From Chryseobacterium indologenes (GTDB lineage: Bacteria; Bacteroidota; Bacteroidia; Flavobacteriales; Weeksellaceae), in contig NZ_LJOD01000012.1 of assembly GCF_001295265.1 (NCBI RefSeq), positions 62,001 through 126,000 on the forward strand: DNA of 64,000 nt. Reading direction: 5' to 3'. The notes beneath the pieces were generated by a model. The model worked only from the letters and a program-made list of their open reading frames with translations. It was not told where the DNA came from and did not search any database. The position numbers were made by a program, and so were the translations under genes. Every line of letters starts with the position of its first letter. The first letter of the stretch is position 1. Below are positions 26,331-33,487 of the stretch, one piece after another.

Positions 26331-26882
26331 TTAAGCCTGATTCAGGCACCAGTGAAGGATTTTAGCGATATTTTTCGCATCATCCACACCTCTGTGGTGA
26401 GTCCCTTCAAGTTTCATATTCAATTCACCTAAAGCTCTGGCCATTCCTACACTTTTCCTGACTGTTGGATGCAGCTGCCCAAACAGGGTTTTCACATTGA
26501 TATGGTCATCACTCAGCGGATAATCTACATTAAATCTCCTGGCCTGGCTTTGCAGCATATTCAGGTCGTAGTTTCCGTAGCTGGCCCAGGTAAGGTTTTC
26601 CGAATCGTATTCTGCACGCAGAATGTCCAGTGCATCTTCCAGCATAACTCCTTCTTCGTCCAGCATTTTCTGGGTAAGGGAAGTCAGTTCTGTACAGAAT
26701 GGGCTTACGGTTGAATATCTTGGCTTTACCAGAATTCCTTCATTTTGAGAGATCCGGCCGGTGGCTGCGTTCATGATGCATAAACCGATTTCGATGATCT
26801 CACTTTCCTGACCTCTGGGCGGGCGGCTGTCCCAGCACGTGGCTTCAAGGTCTATAATTAATATATTTTCTGTTGTTTTCAT
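26331..26882 (-). CDS. DEDDh 3'-5' exonuclease (ERI-1/KapD-like), copy 2
   Basis: 183 residues. Motifs: DLEATCW (ExoI, about 11-17), the ExoII region NYDLNMLQ (ExoII Asp, 103-110) and HHRGVDDAKN (ExoIII with the catalytic His, 157-166). This is the RNase T/oligoribonuclease/ERI-1 group, which trims RNA or DNA 3' ends. It is paralogous to the enzyme at 30270-30815. It is the last gene of the ligase operon, about 284 bases after the phosphoesterase. In this setting trimming of damaged RNA 3' ends is the likely job. Confidence 0.9.
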   Translation of the reverse strand: MKTTENILIIDLEATCWDSRPPRGQESEIIEIGLCIMNAATGRISQNEGILVKPRYSTVSPFCTELTSLTQKMLDEEGVMLEDALDILRAEYDSENLTWASYGNYDLNMLQSQARRFNVDYPLSDDHINVKTLFGQLHPTVRKSVGMARALGELNMKLEGTHHRGVDDAKNIAKILHWCLNQA

Positions 26883-27166
26883 TTATTTAGATATTTAAGA
26901 TAACCACAAAAGATTAGCTCTTTAGTTGTTGGAAGTAAAAAACTTTATGCTGAGAAGTTCACTTAAGTTTTTTAAAAAATTTTCGATTTTTATTATCCGT
27001 TAATGCATAAATCTGCCTTAACTGTAACTTTTCCGAATAAAAAGTATGCTACAAAAAACCGTGTAATCAGTGGGATCTCATAATGATTCGCTTTTTTGTG
27101 ATTATCAGCTTAATGGTTAATGATTTGATTAAATCTGTTTAATCTTTAGTCGATCATTCTTTTTTA
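26883..27166. other. Intergenic region in the RNA-repair operon
   Basis: About 280 AT-rich bases with no ORF or strong hairpin seen. It may hold an internal promoter for the exonuclease. Confidence 0.35.
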
Positions 27167-27730
27167 TCAGTTTCTGGGAGCAAACGGGGGTGTCCACTTT
27201 TTCCGTTTCATAATTTCTTTGACTTCTTCGTAAGAAATCGGGTAAAAATTATGACAGTCTACGCCCACATCAAAGCTCAGGGCCATTTCATCATCCGGTA
27301 ATGTTCCGTGTGAATGGCCGTAGAGCTGCCATACTCCTCGGTGAGAGCCATTCCAGCTGCGCATAGCGTAATGCAGAAGAATAATTTTCTGATTGCCGTT
27401 GCTGTTTTCCGGTTCATCAACTTTCAGTTCGTGATAATCTCTGATGGATTCGAAACGTTTGGGATACGTAAGGGCTGCGCCTTCGTGATTTCCTCTTATC
27501 AGGTGAATTTTACCGTTCAGCCTGTCGAGGACTTCTTTGGTAAAATCAGGTTTACCGAGGCTGACATCGCCTAAATGGTAAACGGTATCATTGGCACCGA
27601 CTTTTTCATTCCATCTTCTGATAAGCTCTTCATTCATCTGTTCCAATGATTCAAAAGGTCTTTCTGAGAATTTTATAATATTGGCATGACCGAAATGATG
27701 GTCAGCCGTGAAAAAAATATTAGGTTTCAT
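27167..27730 (-). CDS. Calcineurin-like metallophosphoesterase
   Basis: 187 residues with all metal-binding motifs: TADHHFGH (D-x-H), YHLGDVS (GD), LIRGNHE (GNH), HYAMRSWNGSHRG and YGHSHG (GHxH). Members hydrolyse phosphomonoesters or diesters, including 2',3'-cyclic phosphates. It lies between the MBL-fold nuclease and an exonuclease in the RNA ligase operon. End healing, that is removing the cyclic or 3' phosphate before ligation, is a reasonable inference but not shown by sequence. Confidence 0.9.
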   Translation of the reverse strand: MKPNIFFTADHHFGHANIIKFSERPFESLEQMNEELIRRWNEKVGANDTVYHLGDVSLGKPDFTKEVLDRLNGKIHLIRGNHEGAALTYPKRFESIRDYHELKVDEPENSNGNQKIILLHYAMRSWNGSHRGVWQLYGHSHGTLPDDEMALSFDVGVDCHNFYPISYEEVKEIMKRKKWTPPFAPRN

Positions 27731-27815
27731 TTTTTTAAATTGTTTTTAATTCAACCATACAATACTCTATTGAGTTGCCTCTATGGTTGTCAGGCTCTTT
27801 AATTATTATTTGTTT

Positions 27816-28760
27816 TTAATTGCCCGAAAATGCTTTATAAAAAGCCGTTTCGATTTCCTGTACATCGCTTTCGGTGTATCTTCTTGAAAAGTGAACAGGC
27901 ACTGCTTCTCTTACTCCGCATTCATTCATGATCTTTCCGGATGCTGAAGCAAAGCTGTGATAATTGGCTGCTGCAAATTCCTGGTCTTCATCTTTATAAA
28001 AGGTTTCAATATATACTTTATCCGCTCCTTTGAAAACTGCTTTTATCTTTTCATAATTGTCTTCCGACACTGCATGGTCCATAATGACGCCCAGTTTATA
28101 TCCTTCAGTACGGGTTAAATGATAAAAGAGATCAGAAGCTTTATATACCGTTCCTTCAATTTCAATTTCTTTATCCGGAATATTATTTTCAAAAGCGGTT
28201 TTCAGTTCGCTGATCCATTTTCCTTTTTTAAATTCCGAAGCATTTTCATGGAAGGTCACGGAATCTCTTTCTTTGAATAAATACGCTATTGAAGCCGTTT
28301 TATGATCAAGAACTGCAAAATCAACTTCCACAGATTCATCTTTAAAAAGGAAATCCCGGGTTCCTTCCGGCTCTGCATTCCAGAACGGGGGATGAATGGT
28401 GTAAATATTGATTTTGTCTTCTGAGATAATTTCCCGGATTTCATAAGCAATGGCTCCTTCATCTATTAAATTCCAGGTATAAGACTTTAATCTGGCTTCA
28501 ACCTGCCTGTGAATATTTTCGGGGCCGCAGATCACTACTTTTTCTCCGCTTCCGATCTGATGCCTGAATATTCCGTCGAAATTGGAGAAATGGTCAATAT
28601 GGGTATGACTGATGAACAGAGCCGAAACGGACTGTGCTTCCTTCACCGTGAGTAAACTTGCTTCCCCACAGTCACATAAATACTGTTTTGAGGAATTCTG
28701 AATTTTCACCAATATGCTGATGTCTTCTTTTAAAAGACTTTTTATTTCTGCCTGTATCAT
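27816..28760 (-). CDS. Metallo-beta-lactamase-fold nuclease, RNase Z-like
   Basis: 314 residues. The metal motif HTHIDH lies at about 52-57; DHA near 230 and HFSRRY near 290 supply the remaining ligands, in the order seen in tRNase Z. The N-terminal substrate region is short. RNase Z cuts after the discriminator of tRNA precursors, so an RNase Z-like protein encoded between a tRNA array and permuted tRNA-like RNAs may process one or both. A non-RNA hydrolase cannot be excluded. Confidence 0.85.
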   Translation of the reverse strand: MIQAEIKSLLKEDISILVKIQNSSKQYLCDCGEASLLTVKEAQSVSALFISHTHIDHFSNFDGIFRHQIGSGEKVVICGPENIHRQVEARLKSYTWNLIDEGAIAYEIREIISEDKINIYTIHPPFWNAEPEGTRDFLFKDESVEVDFAVLDHKTASIAYLFKERDSVTFHENASEFKKGKWISELKTAFENNIPDKEIEIEGTVYKASDLFYHLTRTEGYKLGVIMDHAVSEDNYEKIKAVFKGADKVYIETFYKDEDQEFAAANYHSFASASGKIMNECGVREAVPVHFSRRYTESDVQEIETAFYKAFSGN

Positions 28761-28860
28761 TTTTTCTGGTTTTTTATCACAGAAGTTCTGTTTTTAAAGT
28801 TTTAAAACTTCTGCTGTGAGATTATATACATAAAAAAGTTCCGGTAAAAATTTACCGAAA

Positions 28861-29877
28861 CTACACTTTAAGAGTCATCAACTCTTCTTTTATCACATCA
28901 ATGGCTAAAGAATTCAGTTTTTTGTTGATTCTTTTCTGCTCATCTTTTTCTATTGCTGTAAAAATGCCGGGGAAATCCTTTTCAAGATCAGTCAGAATAT
29001 CCTGAGAGAAAAGACCAATTACCTGTCCTATCATTTTAGGTTCAAATTCGCCGATCTTGCTCATTACGTTATTCAATCTGTTAACAGTAGCATATTTCTG
29101 AATTTCATTCCAGATTTCCTGAGCTTTTTCACTGAAACTGATCTGCTTTTGAATGGTTTTCCTTTCTTTTCTTACCACTTTGGATTTTTCGACCCATTTT
29201 TCGTTCTTATTCTTAAGAATGATCCTGGCTCCGTTTCCAAAATAACGGGTTTTCAAAGTTTTAACAATGGTTCCCTCACACCTATTATCCTCAATTTCAG
29301 GAAGGCCAAGCCATCCCGGAATTTTTGAATTGAAGGCATTCGGGTACTTTAAAGCTTCTTCCAGAGTTCCCTGGAATAAAATTTTAGCATAGAAAAATCC
29401 GGTTTCTTCAAAAATCTGATTGGTTTTGTCTGTATCCAGATAAGTAGTGCCGTTCAGCTTAATGTCGAAAGCATAAAATTCGTTATAAGGTGCATATTCC
29501 ACCCCAGCCTGTACTTTTACAGCATCTTTTACGGGAGCAACCTCTTTATGCCGGTAGCCGCCGCCGAACAATTCACCATAGATGACTACAATTTCAAGAT
29601 CCGGAAATAAAGTTTTTACTTTATGGAACAAATCAGTCACATTTTTTCTGTAACGTTCCAAAATCTGATGTGCATTATAAAATTTATCATCTTTTTCGAT
29701 GAAAGCGGTCCTTTTTCCAATTTTAATTTCCTTTCCATCGGTAAAGAAAGAGAAATTAGCACCGTGGACTTTCTCCTGTACAATGAAAACCTCATCCCCG
29801 AAACCCTGCATCCTGATCTGATCAGTCACACGGGTCTGGTAAGCATTTTCTATACTGTTATATGTTTTGAAAATCAT
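28861..29877 (-). CDS. Rnl2-type ATP-dependent RNA ligase
   Basis: 338 residues. Nucleotidyltransferase motif I is EKVHGANF with Lys36 as the predicted adenylation site (T4 Rnl2 has EKIHGTNF). Motif III is around VIYGELFGGGY, motif IV EGTIVK, motif V ILKNKNEKW. A helical C-terminal domain of about 90 residues follows, as in T4 Rnl2. Rnl2-type ligases seal nicks in duplex RNA such as cleaved anticodon loops. It is the central enzyme of the island, flanked by end-processing enzymes. Confidence 0.94.
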   Translation of the reverse strand: MIFKTYNSIENAYQTRVTDQIRMQGFGDEVFIVQEKVHGANFSFFTDGKEIKIGKRTAFIEKDDKFYNAHQILERYRKNVTDLFHKVKTLFPDLEIVVIYGELFGGGYRHKEVAPVKDAVKVQAGVEYAPYNEFYAFDIKLNGTTYLDTDKTNQIFEETGFFYAKILFQGTLEEALKYPNAFNSKIPGWLGLPEIEDNRCEGTIVKTLKTRYFGNGARIILKNKNEKWVEKSKVVRKERKTIQKQISFSEKAQEIWNEIQKYATVNRLNNVMSKIGEFEPKMIGQVIGLFSQDILTDLEKDFPGIFTAIEKDEQKRINKKLNSLAIDVIKEELMTLKV

Positions 29878-29893
29878 TTTTTTAGTTTTTAGT

Positions 29894-30265
29894 TTAATAG
29901 TTCTTAAAATTTTTCAATAGGCTAAGAATATTCTCTTTTCCTATGGGATTCATGGAGTGGCAGTAGAATTTCGGTAAGTCTAAATAGTTATCCATACAGT
30001 ATTCTATGAGCCATTTCGCGCAGTCGTAACCTGTTTTTTCAACAAAGTCCCGGACATCAGCTTTTACATAATGTTCATCAGCAAGATCGTGGTCAAAAGA
30101 AATCATTTCCGGAAGTCCTTTTTCCAGAATCCTGTTGACAAACTGTTCGTAATTCCGGACGATGTGCCAGTCTTTTCTGAGGAATATGTCCTGTTTCGTA
30201 TAATGATACGCTTCAACCGGGTACCTTACATCATCCAGGAAAAGTAATCTTTTGGTTATTTCCAT
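29894..30265 (-). CDS. cREC-type (cyclic-phosphate processing receiver-like) protein
   Basis: 123 residues. Pattern LFLDDVRYP near the N terminus, MISFDHDLAD in the middle, TGYDCAKWLIEY, then CHSMNPIGKENI. This is the cREC family, a receiver-like fold proposed by comparative genomics to act on cyclic phosphates in RNA repair. The acidic DD and DHDL residues are kept. It sits 16 bases before the RNA ligase, supporting a role in healing RNA ends. Confidence 0.85.
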   Translation of the reverse strand: MEITKRLLFLDDVRYPVEAYHYTKQDIFLRKDWHIVRNYEQFVNRILEKGLPEMISFDHDLADEHYVKADVRDFVEKTGYDCAKWLIEYCMDNYLDLPKFYCHSMNPIGKENILSLLKNFKNY

Positions 30266-30269
30266 TGCT

Positions 30270-30815
30270 TTATTTTTTTAAAACATGATACAGGAGCTTT
30301 GCCGTATTAAAGGCATCGTCTGCACCACTGTGTGCACTTCCTTCAAAACTGATATTTCTTGTTTCGAGTTCCTTCAGAAGTCCGACCGGTTTTTCACCGC
30401 TCATCAAGCTTACCATCACTTTCAGATCGAGATAGGTTTCACTGAAAGGAAATTTCACTCCCAGTTCGCTGCACTGACTTTCCATGATTGATTTGTCGAA
30501 TCCGCCGTAACCGGCATAGGTTCTGTGCAGGGAATTATATCTGTTTTTGATATTGGAGCAGGCTTCCTGAAAGGTCATTCCTTCTTTTTCCAGTTTTTCA
30601 GCGGTAATTCCTGTAAGATTTGTACAGTATTCGCTTATTTCTGACTGTAAAGGTTTGATCAGATAGCTTCTTTTATCTTCTATGCTTCCGTCTGACATAT
30701 TCAGTTTGCAGATCCCGATTTCAATGATCTCTCTTTTTGAATTTCCGGGAGCTTCTCCTTTTGCCCAGCAGGTCGCTTCAATATCAATGACTATAACTTT
30801 ATCATATAAAAACAT
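30270..30815 (-). CDS. DEDDh 3'-5' exonuclease (ERI-1/KapD-like), copy 1
   Basis: 181 residues, the paralogue of the enzyme at 26331-26882. DIEATCW (ExoI), GGFDKSIMESQ (ExoII), SAHSGADDAFNTAKLL (ExoIII with His). It lies 4 bases before the cREC gene, so it is cotranscribed. Two copies in one operon suggest different RNA ends or substrates. Confidence 0.9.
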   Translation of the reverse strand: MFLYDKVIVIDIEATCWAKGEAPGNSKREIIEIGICKLNMSDGSIEDKRSYLIKPLQSEISEYCTNLTGITAEKLEKEGMTFQEACSNIKNRYNSLHRTYAGYGGFDKSIMESQCSELGVKFPFSETYLDLKVMVSLMSGEKPVGLLKELETRNISFEGSAHSGADDAFNTAKLLYHVLKK

Positions 30816-31067
30816 TTCTGTATTTTTTATTGGGAAAAGTAAATATTCAAGGCTTTGATAATACTCTTCACATTGGTATTAGGATAAAATCCGGAACTGT
30901 TGATTTCAGCAACTTTCCATCTTCATCTTTAAAACAAATATTTATTGAGCTGAATAAAAATACATGGTTACCAGTTTTTAAGGTTCTCTTTTATTTGTTT
31001 TTCACGGTTTCTGATAGTTTCATTCCTTCTTCTTCCCAGAATATTATTTTTATTTCAGATCAAAAGA

Positions 31068-31553
31068 TTAAACCATCATATCGGCACAGTTGGAGCTTGC
31101 AAAGGCAAAGGGTTTTGCTTTGAACACATATCCCATTCCCAGAATGTAGCCCATCGCATCTTTCAGTGCTGTATTGGATTTGAATTCAGGGTCGGTATTG
31201 ATGTCTGCGTGTACCTCCATTTCTACACCATAAGCATCCAGAACGGCACAGATAGCGTAAGCTGTTGCTACGGATCTGTTCACCTCATTCAGCATCCTTT
31301 CTTTGATGCTGATCGTCTGTATCTCTCTTTCTTTTCTGATAAAGGTAAACGCTCCTTTTCCTTCACGAACGAATACTACTGCCGTAGCATAATTAATGGC
31401 ATCTCCATATACGTGGGAATCTGATCCTACACATACTTTCAGACGGTGTCCGGCTGCCAGTTCGCGGATGATGGCTTCTTCTACCAGCTGTGTGATAGAT
31501 TTACGGAAAATTTTTCCATTCATATTCTGCCATGTTTCGTGTTGCGTTTCCAT
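31068..31553 (-). CDS. RNase H-like YkuK/DUF458 family protein
   Basis: 161 residues. The RNase H-like core shows CVGSDSHVYGDAINYATAVV (first acidic position), the EVNRSVATAYAI helix (acidic Glu) and VEMEVHADINTDPEFKSN. This matches the YkuK/DUF458 group, a suspected nuclease of unknown substrate. It is the first protein gene after the tRNA array (86 bases beyond the Trp gene), on the same strand, and so probably belongs to the island transcript. Confidence 0.8.
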   Translation of the reverse strand: METQHETWQNMNGKIFRKSITQLVEEAIIRELAAGHRLKVCVGSDSHVYGDAINYATAVVFVREGKGAFTFIRKEREIQTISIKERMLNEVNRSVATAYAICAVLDAYGVEMEVHADINTDPEFKSNTALKDAMGYILGMGYVFKAKPFAFASSNCADMMV

Positions 31554-31638
31554 TTTTTTTACATTTTAAATTCTACGTTTCAATTCTATAGTTCATAAAA
31601 ATTATTTTTCCGAATGCTGTTACTCATTCTTTTTTCTG

Positions 31639-31709
31639 CACTCCGAACCGGATTCGAACCAGTACCAACGGTTTTGGAGACCGGGATGCTGCCATTACAC
31701 TATCGGAGT
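31639..31709 (-). tRNA. tRNA-Trp-like (anticodon CCA)
   Basis: Array gene 14. Perfect acceptor ACTCCGA/TCGGAGT, D-arm GTGT/GCAT, anticodon loop CTCCAAA, T-loop TTCGAAT, discriminator G. One mismatch at the base of the anticodon stem. Confidence 0.85.
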
Positions 31710-31715
31710 ATTTTG

Positions 31716-31787
31716 TTAATCCATCAGGATTCGAACCTGAACTCCAAGAGTCAGAGTCTTGGGTGCTGCCAGTTACACTATGGATCA
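31716..31787 (-). tRNA. tRNA-Gln-like (anticodon CTG)
   Basis: Array gene 13. Acceptor TGATCCA/TGGATTA, D-arm GTGT/GCAC, anticodon stem CAAGA/TCTTG, loop CTCTGAC, T-loop TTCGAAT, discriminator A. Confidence 0.85.
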
Positions 31788-31803
31788 GTGTTATGCTGTT
31801 TTG

Positions 31804-31876
31804 CGGAACAGACAGGAATTGAACCTGTACCTTTAGTTTTTCAGACTAACGTGCACACCCTGTACACCACTCTTCC
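31804..31876 (-). tRNA. tRNA-Phe-like (anticodon GAA)
   Basis: Array gene 12. Acceptor GGAAGAG/CTGTTCC (one G-G mismatch), D-arm GTGT/GCAC, loop CTGAAAA, T-loop TTCAATT, discriminator G rather than the usual A. Confidence 0.8.
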
Positions 31877-31884
31877 GGGTTTTG

Positions 31885-32108
31885 TGATGGGTAATCGGTA
31901 ATGAGTAATTGGTAATTTTTTAAAATACTTATTACTGATAATTCTGTACGGGAAGAGGGATTCGAACCCCCAATATCTTGAGCCTAAATCAAGTGCGTCT
32001 GCCAGTTCCGCCATTCCCGCGTACTTATATGATAGATAATTGGTGATGAGTAGTGAGTAGTATTTTAAAGTACTTATTGCTCATTGCTCATTGCTTATTA
32101 CTGATCAT
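31885..32108 (-). repeat. Imperfect long hairpins flanking the Leu gene
   Basis: Two related AT-rich stretches (about 31885-31940 and 32035-32108) built of GTAATGAGTAAT-like repeats around a TTTTAAAATACT centre; each can fold back on itself. Spacer structure or recombination scars. Confidence 0.4.
31947..32020 (-). tRNA. tRNA-Leu-like (anticodon TAG) with short variable loop
   Basis: Array gene 11. Acceptor GCGGGAA/TTCCCGT, Leu-type D-arm (GGCGG and GACGC), anticodon stem CTTGA/TCAAG, loop TTTAGGC, T-loop TTCGAAT, discriminator A. The variable region is only ATATT, although bacterial tRNA-Leu normally has a long variable arm. Confidence 0.82.
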
Positions 32109-32130
32109 TTTTATAAAAAGGTCAGAGAAA

Positions 32131-32191
32131 GTCTGTCTATAAATAAACTATGCCTGCTAGTGTTTGTAAAGATCTTCTGCGCTTGACAAAC
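32131..32191 (-). repeat. Repeated hairpin element R3
   Basis: Stem GTTTGTC/GACAGAC with conserved loop start AAGCGCAGAAGATCTTTAC, then a T-rich tail. See R1 and R2. Confidence 0.65.
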
Positions 32192-32278
32192 GTTTCTCCT
32201 TCCATGAGTAATGTATGTTTCCTGAATCAAAACTTCTTATCTGAAGTCTATTATCAACTTTTATCTTTTATTAAAAAA

Positions 32279-32349
32279 CCAACCGGCCAGGAATTGAACC
32301 TGAACAACAAGAGTATAGTTCCTGCATGCTGCCGTTACATTACCGGTGG
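32279..32349 (-). tRNA. tRNA-like, anticodon TAT by position, C33
   Basis: Array gene 10. Acceptor CCACCGG/CCGGTTG (one mismatch), D-arm ATGT/GCAT, anticodon stem CAGGA/TCTTG, loop ACTATAC, T-loop TTCAATT, discriminator G. The base before the anticodon is C instead of the near-universal U33, so decoding is doubtful. Confidence 0.65.
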
Positions 32350-32354
32350 TTTTG

Positions 32355-32438
32355 TGGAAGTGGTAGGATTCGAACCTACTCAGCTATAAAGCAACAGATT
32401 TACAGTCTGCCCCGGCTCTCCAACTCCGGCGCACTTCC
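32355..32438 (-). tRNA. tRNA-Tyr-like (anticodon GTA), class II
   Basis: Array gene 9. Perfect acceptor GGAAGTG/CACTTCC, anticodon stem GCAGA/TCTGT, loop CTGTAAA, long variable arm, T-arm GTAGG/CCTAC, discriminator A. A normal bacterial tRNA-Tyr outline. Confidence 0.88.
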
Positions 32439-32455
32439 CTTTTTCTGAAAAAACA

Positions 32456-32509
32456 AAGCCTGTCTTAATTTTTTTATTTGATATAAGAACTTCTGCGCCT
32501 GACAGGCTT
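32456..32509 (-). repeat. Repeated hairpin element R2
   Basis: Nine-bp stem AAGCCTGTC/GACAGGCTT, loop start AGGCGCAGAAGTTCTTA, T-rich tail. The stem differs from R1/R3 by compensating changes. Confidence 0.65.
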
Positions 32510-32598
32510 TTATTTTTCCGAACTAACTAGTTTTCATCACTGCTGAAGATCATTCAGCCTTATTTTTCTCTTTCTTCATTTTTTCTCCTTCTTCTTTG

Positions 32599-32680
32599 AG
32601 ATGGTTATGGGATTCAAACCCACTCAGCTTACGCAACGGTTTTGCAGACCGCCCCGACTCTTCCACTTCGGCGAACCATC
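32599..32680 (-). tRNA. tRNA-Cys-like (anticodon GCA) on a class II, Tyr-like body
   Basis: Array gene 8. Perfect acceptor GATGGTT/AACCATC, D-arm CCGA/TCGG, anticodon stem GCGGT/ACCGT, loop CTGCAAA, a long variable arm, T-loop TTTGAAT. The discriminator is U, the known CysRS identity base. Bacterial tRNA-Cys is normally class I. The body resembles the neighbouring tRNA-Tyr gene. Confidence 0.82.
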
Positions 32681-32699
32681 ATTTTTGAGGTAAGAAAAA

Positions 32700-32748
32700 G
32701 TCTGTCTGTATTGTGTTTTGGCGTAAAGATCTTCTGCGCTTGACAAAC
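32700..32748 (-). repeat. Repeated hairpin element R1
   Basis: Stem GTTTGTC/GACAGAC, loop start AAGCGCAGAAGATCTTTAC identical to R3, followed by TTTTTC. Lies between the Asn and Cys genes. Confidence 0.65.
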
Positions 32749-32791
32749 CCTTTCTTTTTCTCATTTGAAACAATTACCATTTAGTTATCTG

Positions 32792-32863
32792 CGATTCCGG
32801 AAAGACTCGAACTTCCAACTTCTGGTTTAACAGACCAGCGCTCTACCATTGAGCTACAGAATC
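32792..32863 (-). tRNA. tRNA-Asn-like (anticodon GTT)
   Basis: Array gene 7. Acceptor GATTCTG/CGGAATC, D-arm GCTC/GAGC, anticodon stem CTGGT/ACCAG, loop CTGTTAA, T-loop TTCGAGT, discriminator G. Well formed. Confidence 0.88.
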
Positions 32864-32870
32864 ATTTTTG

Positions 32871-32944
32871 TAATTTCGGAAGGGCTCGAACCTTCAACCT
32901 TCGGCTTATGAAACCGATACTCTAACCCATTGAGCTACGAAATC
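32871..32944 (-). tRNA. tRNA-Met-like (anticodon CAT)
   Basis: Array gene 6. Acceptor GATTTCG/CGAAATT, D-arm GCTC/GAGT, anticodon stem TCGGT/GCCGA, loop TTCATAA, T-loop TTCGAGC, discriminator A. Elongator Met, or Ile if the C34 is lysidine-modified. Confidence 0.85.
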
Positions 32945-32952
32945 GTTAGCTG

Positions 32953-32976
32953 GTGAACGGTTGCTGACCGTTTCAC
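32953..32976 (-). other. Spacer hairpin in tRNA array
   Basis: GTGAAACGGT pairs with ACCGTTCAC around a short loop between the Glu and Met genes; perhaps a processing signal. Confidence 0.5.
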
Positions 32977-32981
32977 TTTTG

Positions 32982-33053
32982 TACTCCATAAGGGAATCGA
33001 ACCCTTGTCTTCCGGTAGAAAGCCGGATGCACTCACCACTATGCTAATGGAGC
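32982..33053 (-). tRNA. tRNA-Glu-like (anticodon TTC)
   Basis: Array gene 5. Acceptor GCTCCAT/ATGGAGT, D-arm GCAT/GTGC, anticodon stem TCCGG/CCGGA, loop CTTTCTA, T-loop TTCGATT, discriminator A. Two bases separate it from the Pro gene. Confidence 0.86.
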
Positions 33054-33055
33054 AT

Positions 33056-33130
33056 TGGTCTGGAAAGCAGGATTCGAACCTGCGGCCTCCCGCGTCCAAG
33101 GCGGGTAAACAACCACCGTTATCTTTCCAG
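33056..33130 (-). tRNA. tRNA-Pro-like (anticodon TGG), CCA encoded
   Basis: Array gene 4. Perfect acceptor CTGGAAA/TTTCCAG, weak D-stem AAC/GTT, anticodon stem CCCGC/GCGGG, loop CTTGGAC, T-loop TTCGAAT, discriminator A then CCA. It is the only array member where I see CCA in the DNA. Confidence 0.85.
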
Positions 33131-33137
33131 TTTTTCA

Positions 33138-33193
33138 GGTTCAGTCTGATTTCTTTTCCGGGAGACAGCCGAAGCTGAAATCTTCCGTGAACC
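33138..33193 (-). other. Spacer hairpin in tRNA array
   Basis: GGTTCA/TGAACC closes a structure with inner GATTTC/GAAATC and a CAGC-TTCG-GCTG tetraloop hairpin, between the Asp and Pro genes. Confidence 0.55.
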
Positions 33194-33196
33194 TTT

Positions 33197-33270
33197 GCGG
33201 TCTATGCGGGAATCGAACCCGCAGTGCCCAAGAGACAGTCGGGCAGGTTAGCCATTACCTCAATAGACCG
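33197..33270 (-). tRNA. tRNA-Asp-like (anticodon GTC)
   Basis: Array gene 3. Perfect acceptor CGGTCTA/TAGACCG with an unusual C1-G72 pair, three bases before D-arm AGGT/ACCT, anticodon loop CTGTCTC, T-arm GCGGG/CCCGC, discriminator C. Confidence 0.78.
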
Positions 33271-33277
33271 TTTTCTG

Positions 33278-33351
33278 TAATCCCAGAAGGACTTGAACCT
33301 TCAACCTCCGACGTATCAGGCCGGCACTCTAACCAATTGAGCTATGGGATC
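33278..33351 (-). tRNA. tRNA-Ile-like (anticodon GAT)
   Basis: Array gene 2. Acceptor GATCCCA/TGGGATT, D-arm GCTC/GAGT, anticodon stem CCGGC/GTCGG, loop CTGATAC, T-arm GAAGG/CCTTC, discriminator A. Well formed. Confidence 0.87.
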
Positions 33352-33361
33352 ATTTATTTTG

Positions 33362-33434
33362 GGGTATCTCCGGGGCTCGAACCCTGTTCTCCGGTTCCAC
33401 AGACCGGCGCTTTACCAAATAAGCTAAAGAAACC
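33362..33434 (-). tRNA. tRNA-His-like (anticodon GTG)
   Basis: Array gene 1. Acceptor GGTTTCT/AGATACC with a T-T mismatch; an extra T before the D-arm would allow the 8-bp acceptor typical of tRNA-His. D-arm GCTT/AAGC, loop CTGTGGA, T-loop TTCGAGC, last base C. Confidence 0.82.
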
Positions 33435-33435
33435 A

Positions 33436-33468
33436 TAAAAAAAGCGCCTCTTTTTGGGAGGCGCTTAC
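33436..33468 (-). terminator. Intrinsic terminator just upstream of the tRNA array
   Basis: AAGCGCCTC, loop CCAAAAA, GAGGCGCTT and a T-run on the minus strand, ending two bases before the His gene. Transcripts from upstream must read through, so it may act as an attenuator. Confidence 0.8.
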
Positions 33469-33487
33469 TATATTTTTACGTGTCAGG

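Noticed and set aside
30816..31067. Gene in the 252-base gap between the exonuclease and the YkuK-like gene
   Set aside because: Short fragments such as FKDEDGKLLKST appear but are interrupted by stops; nothing can be supported.
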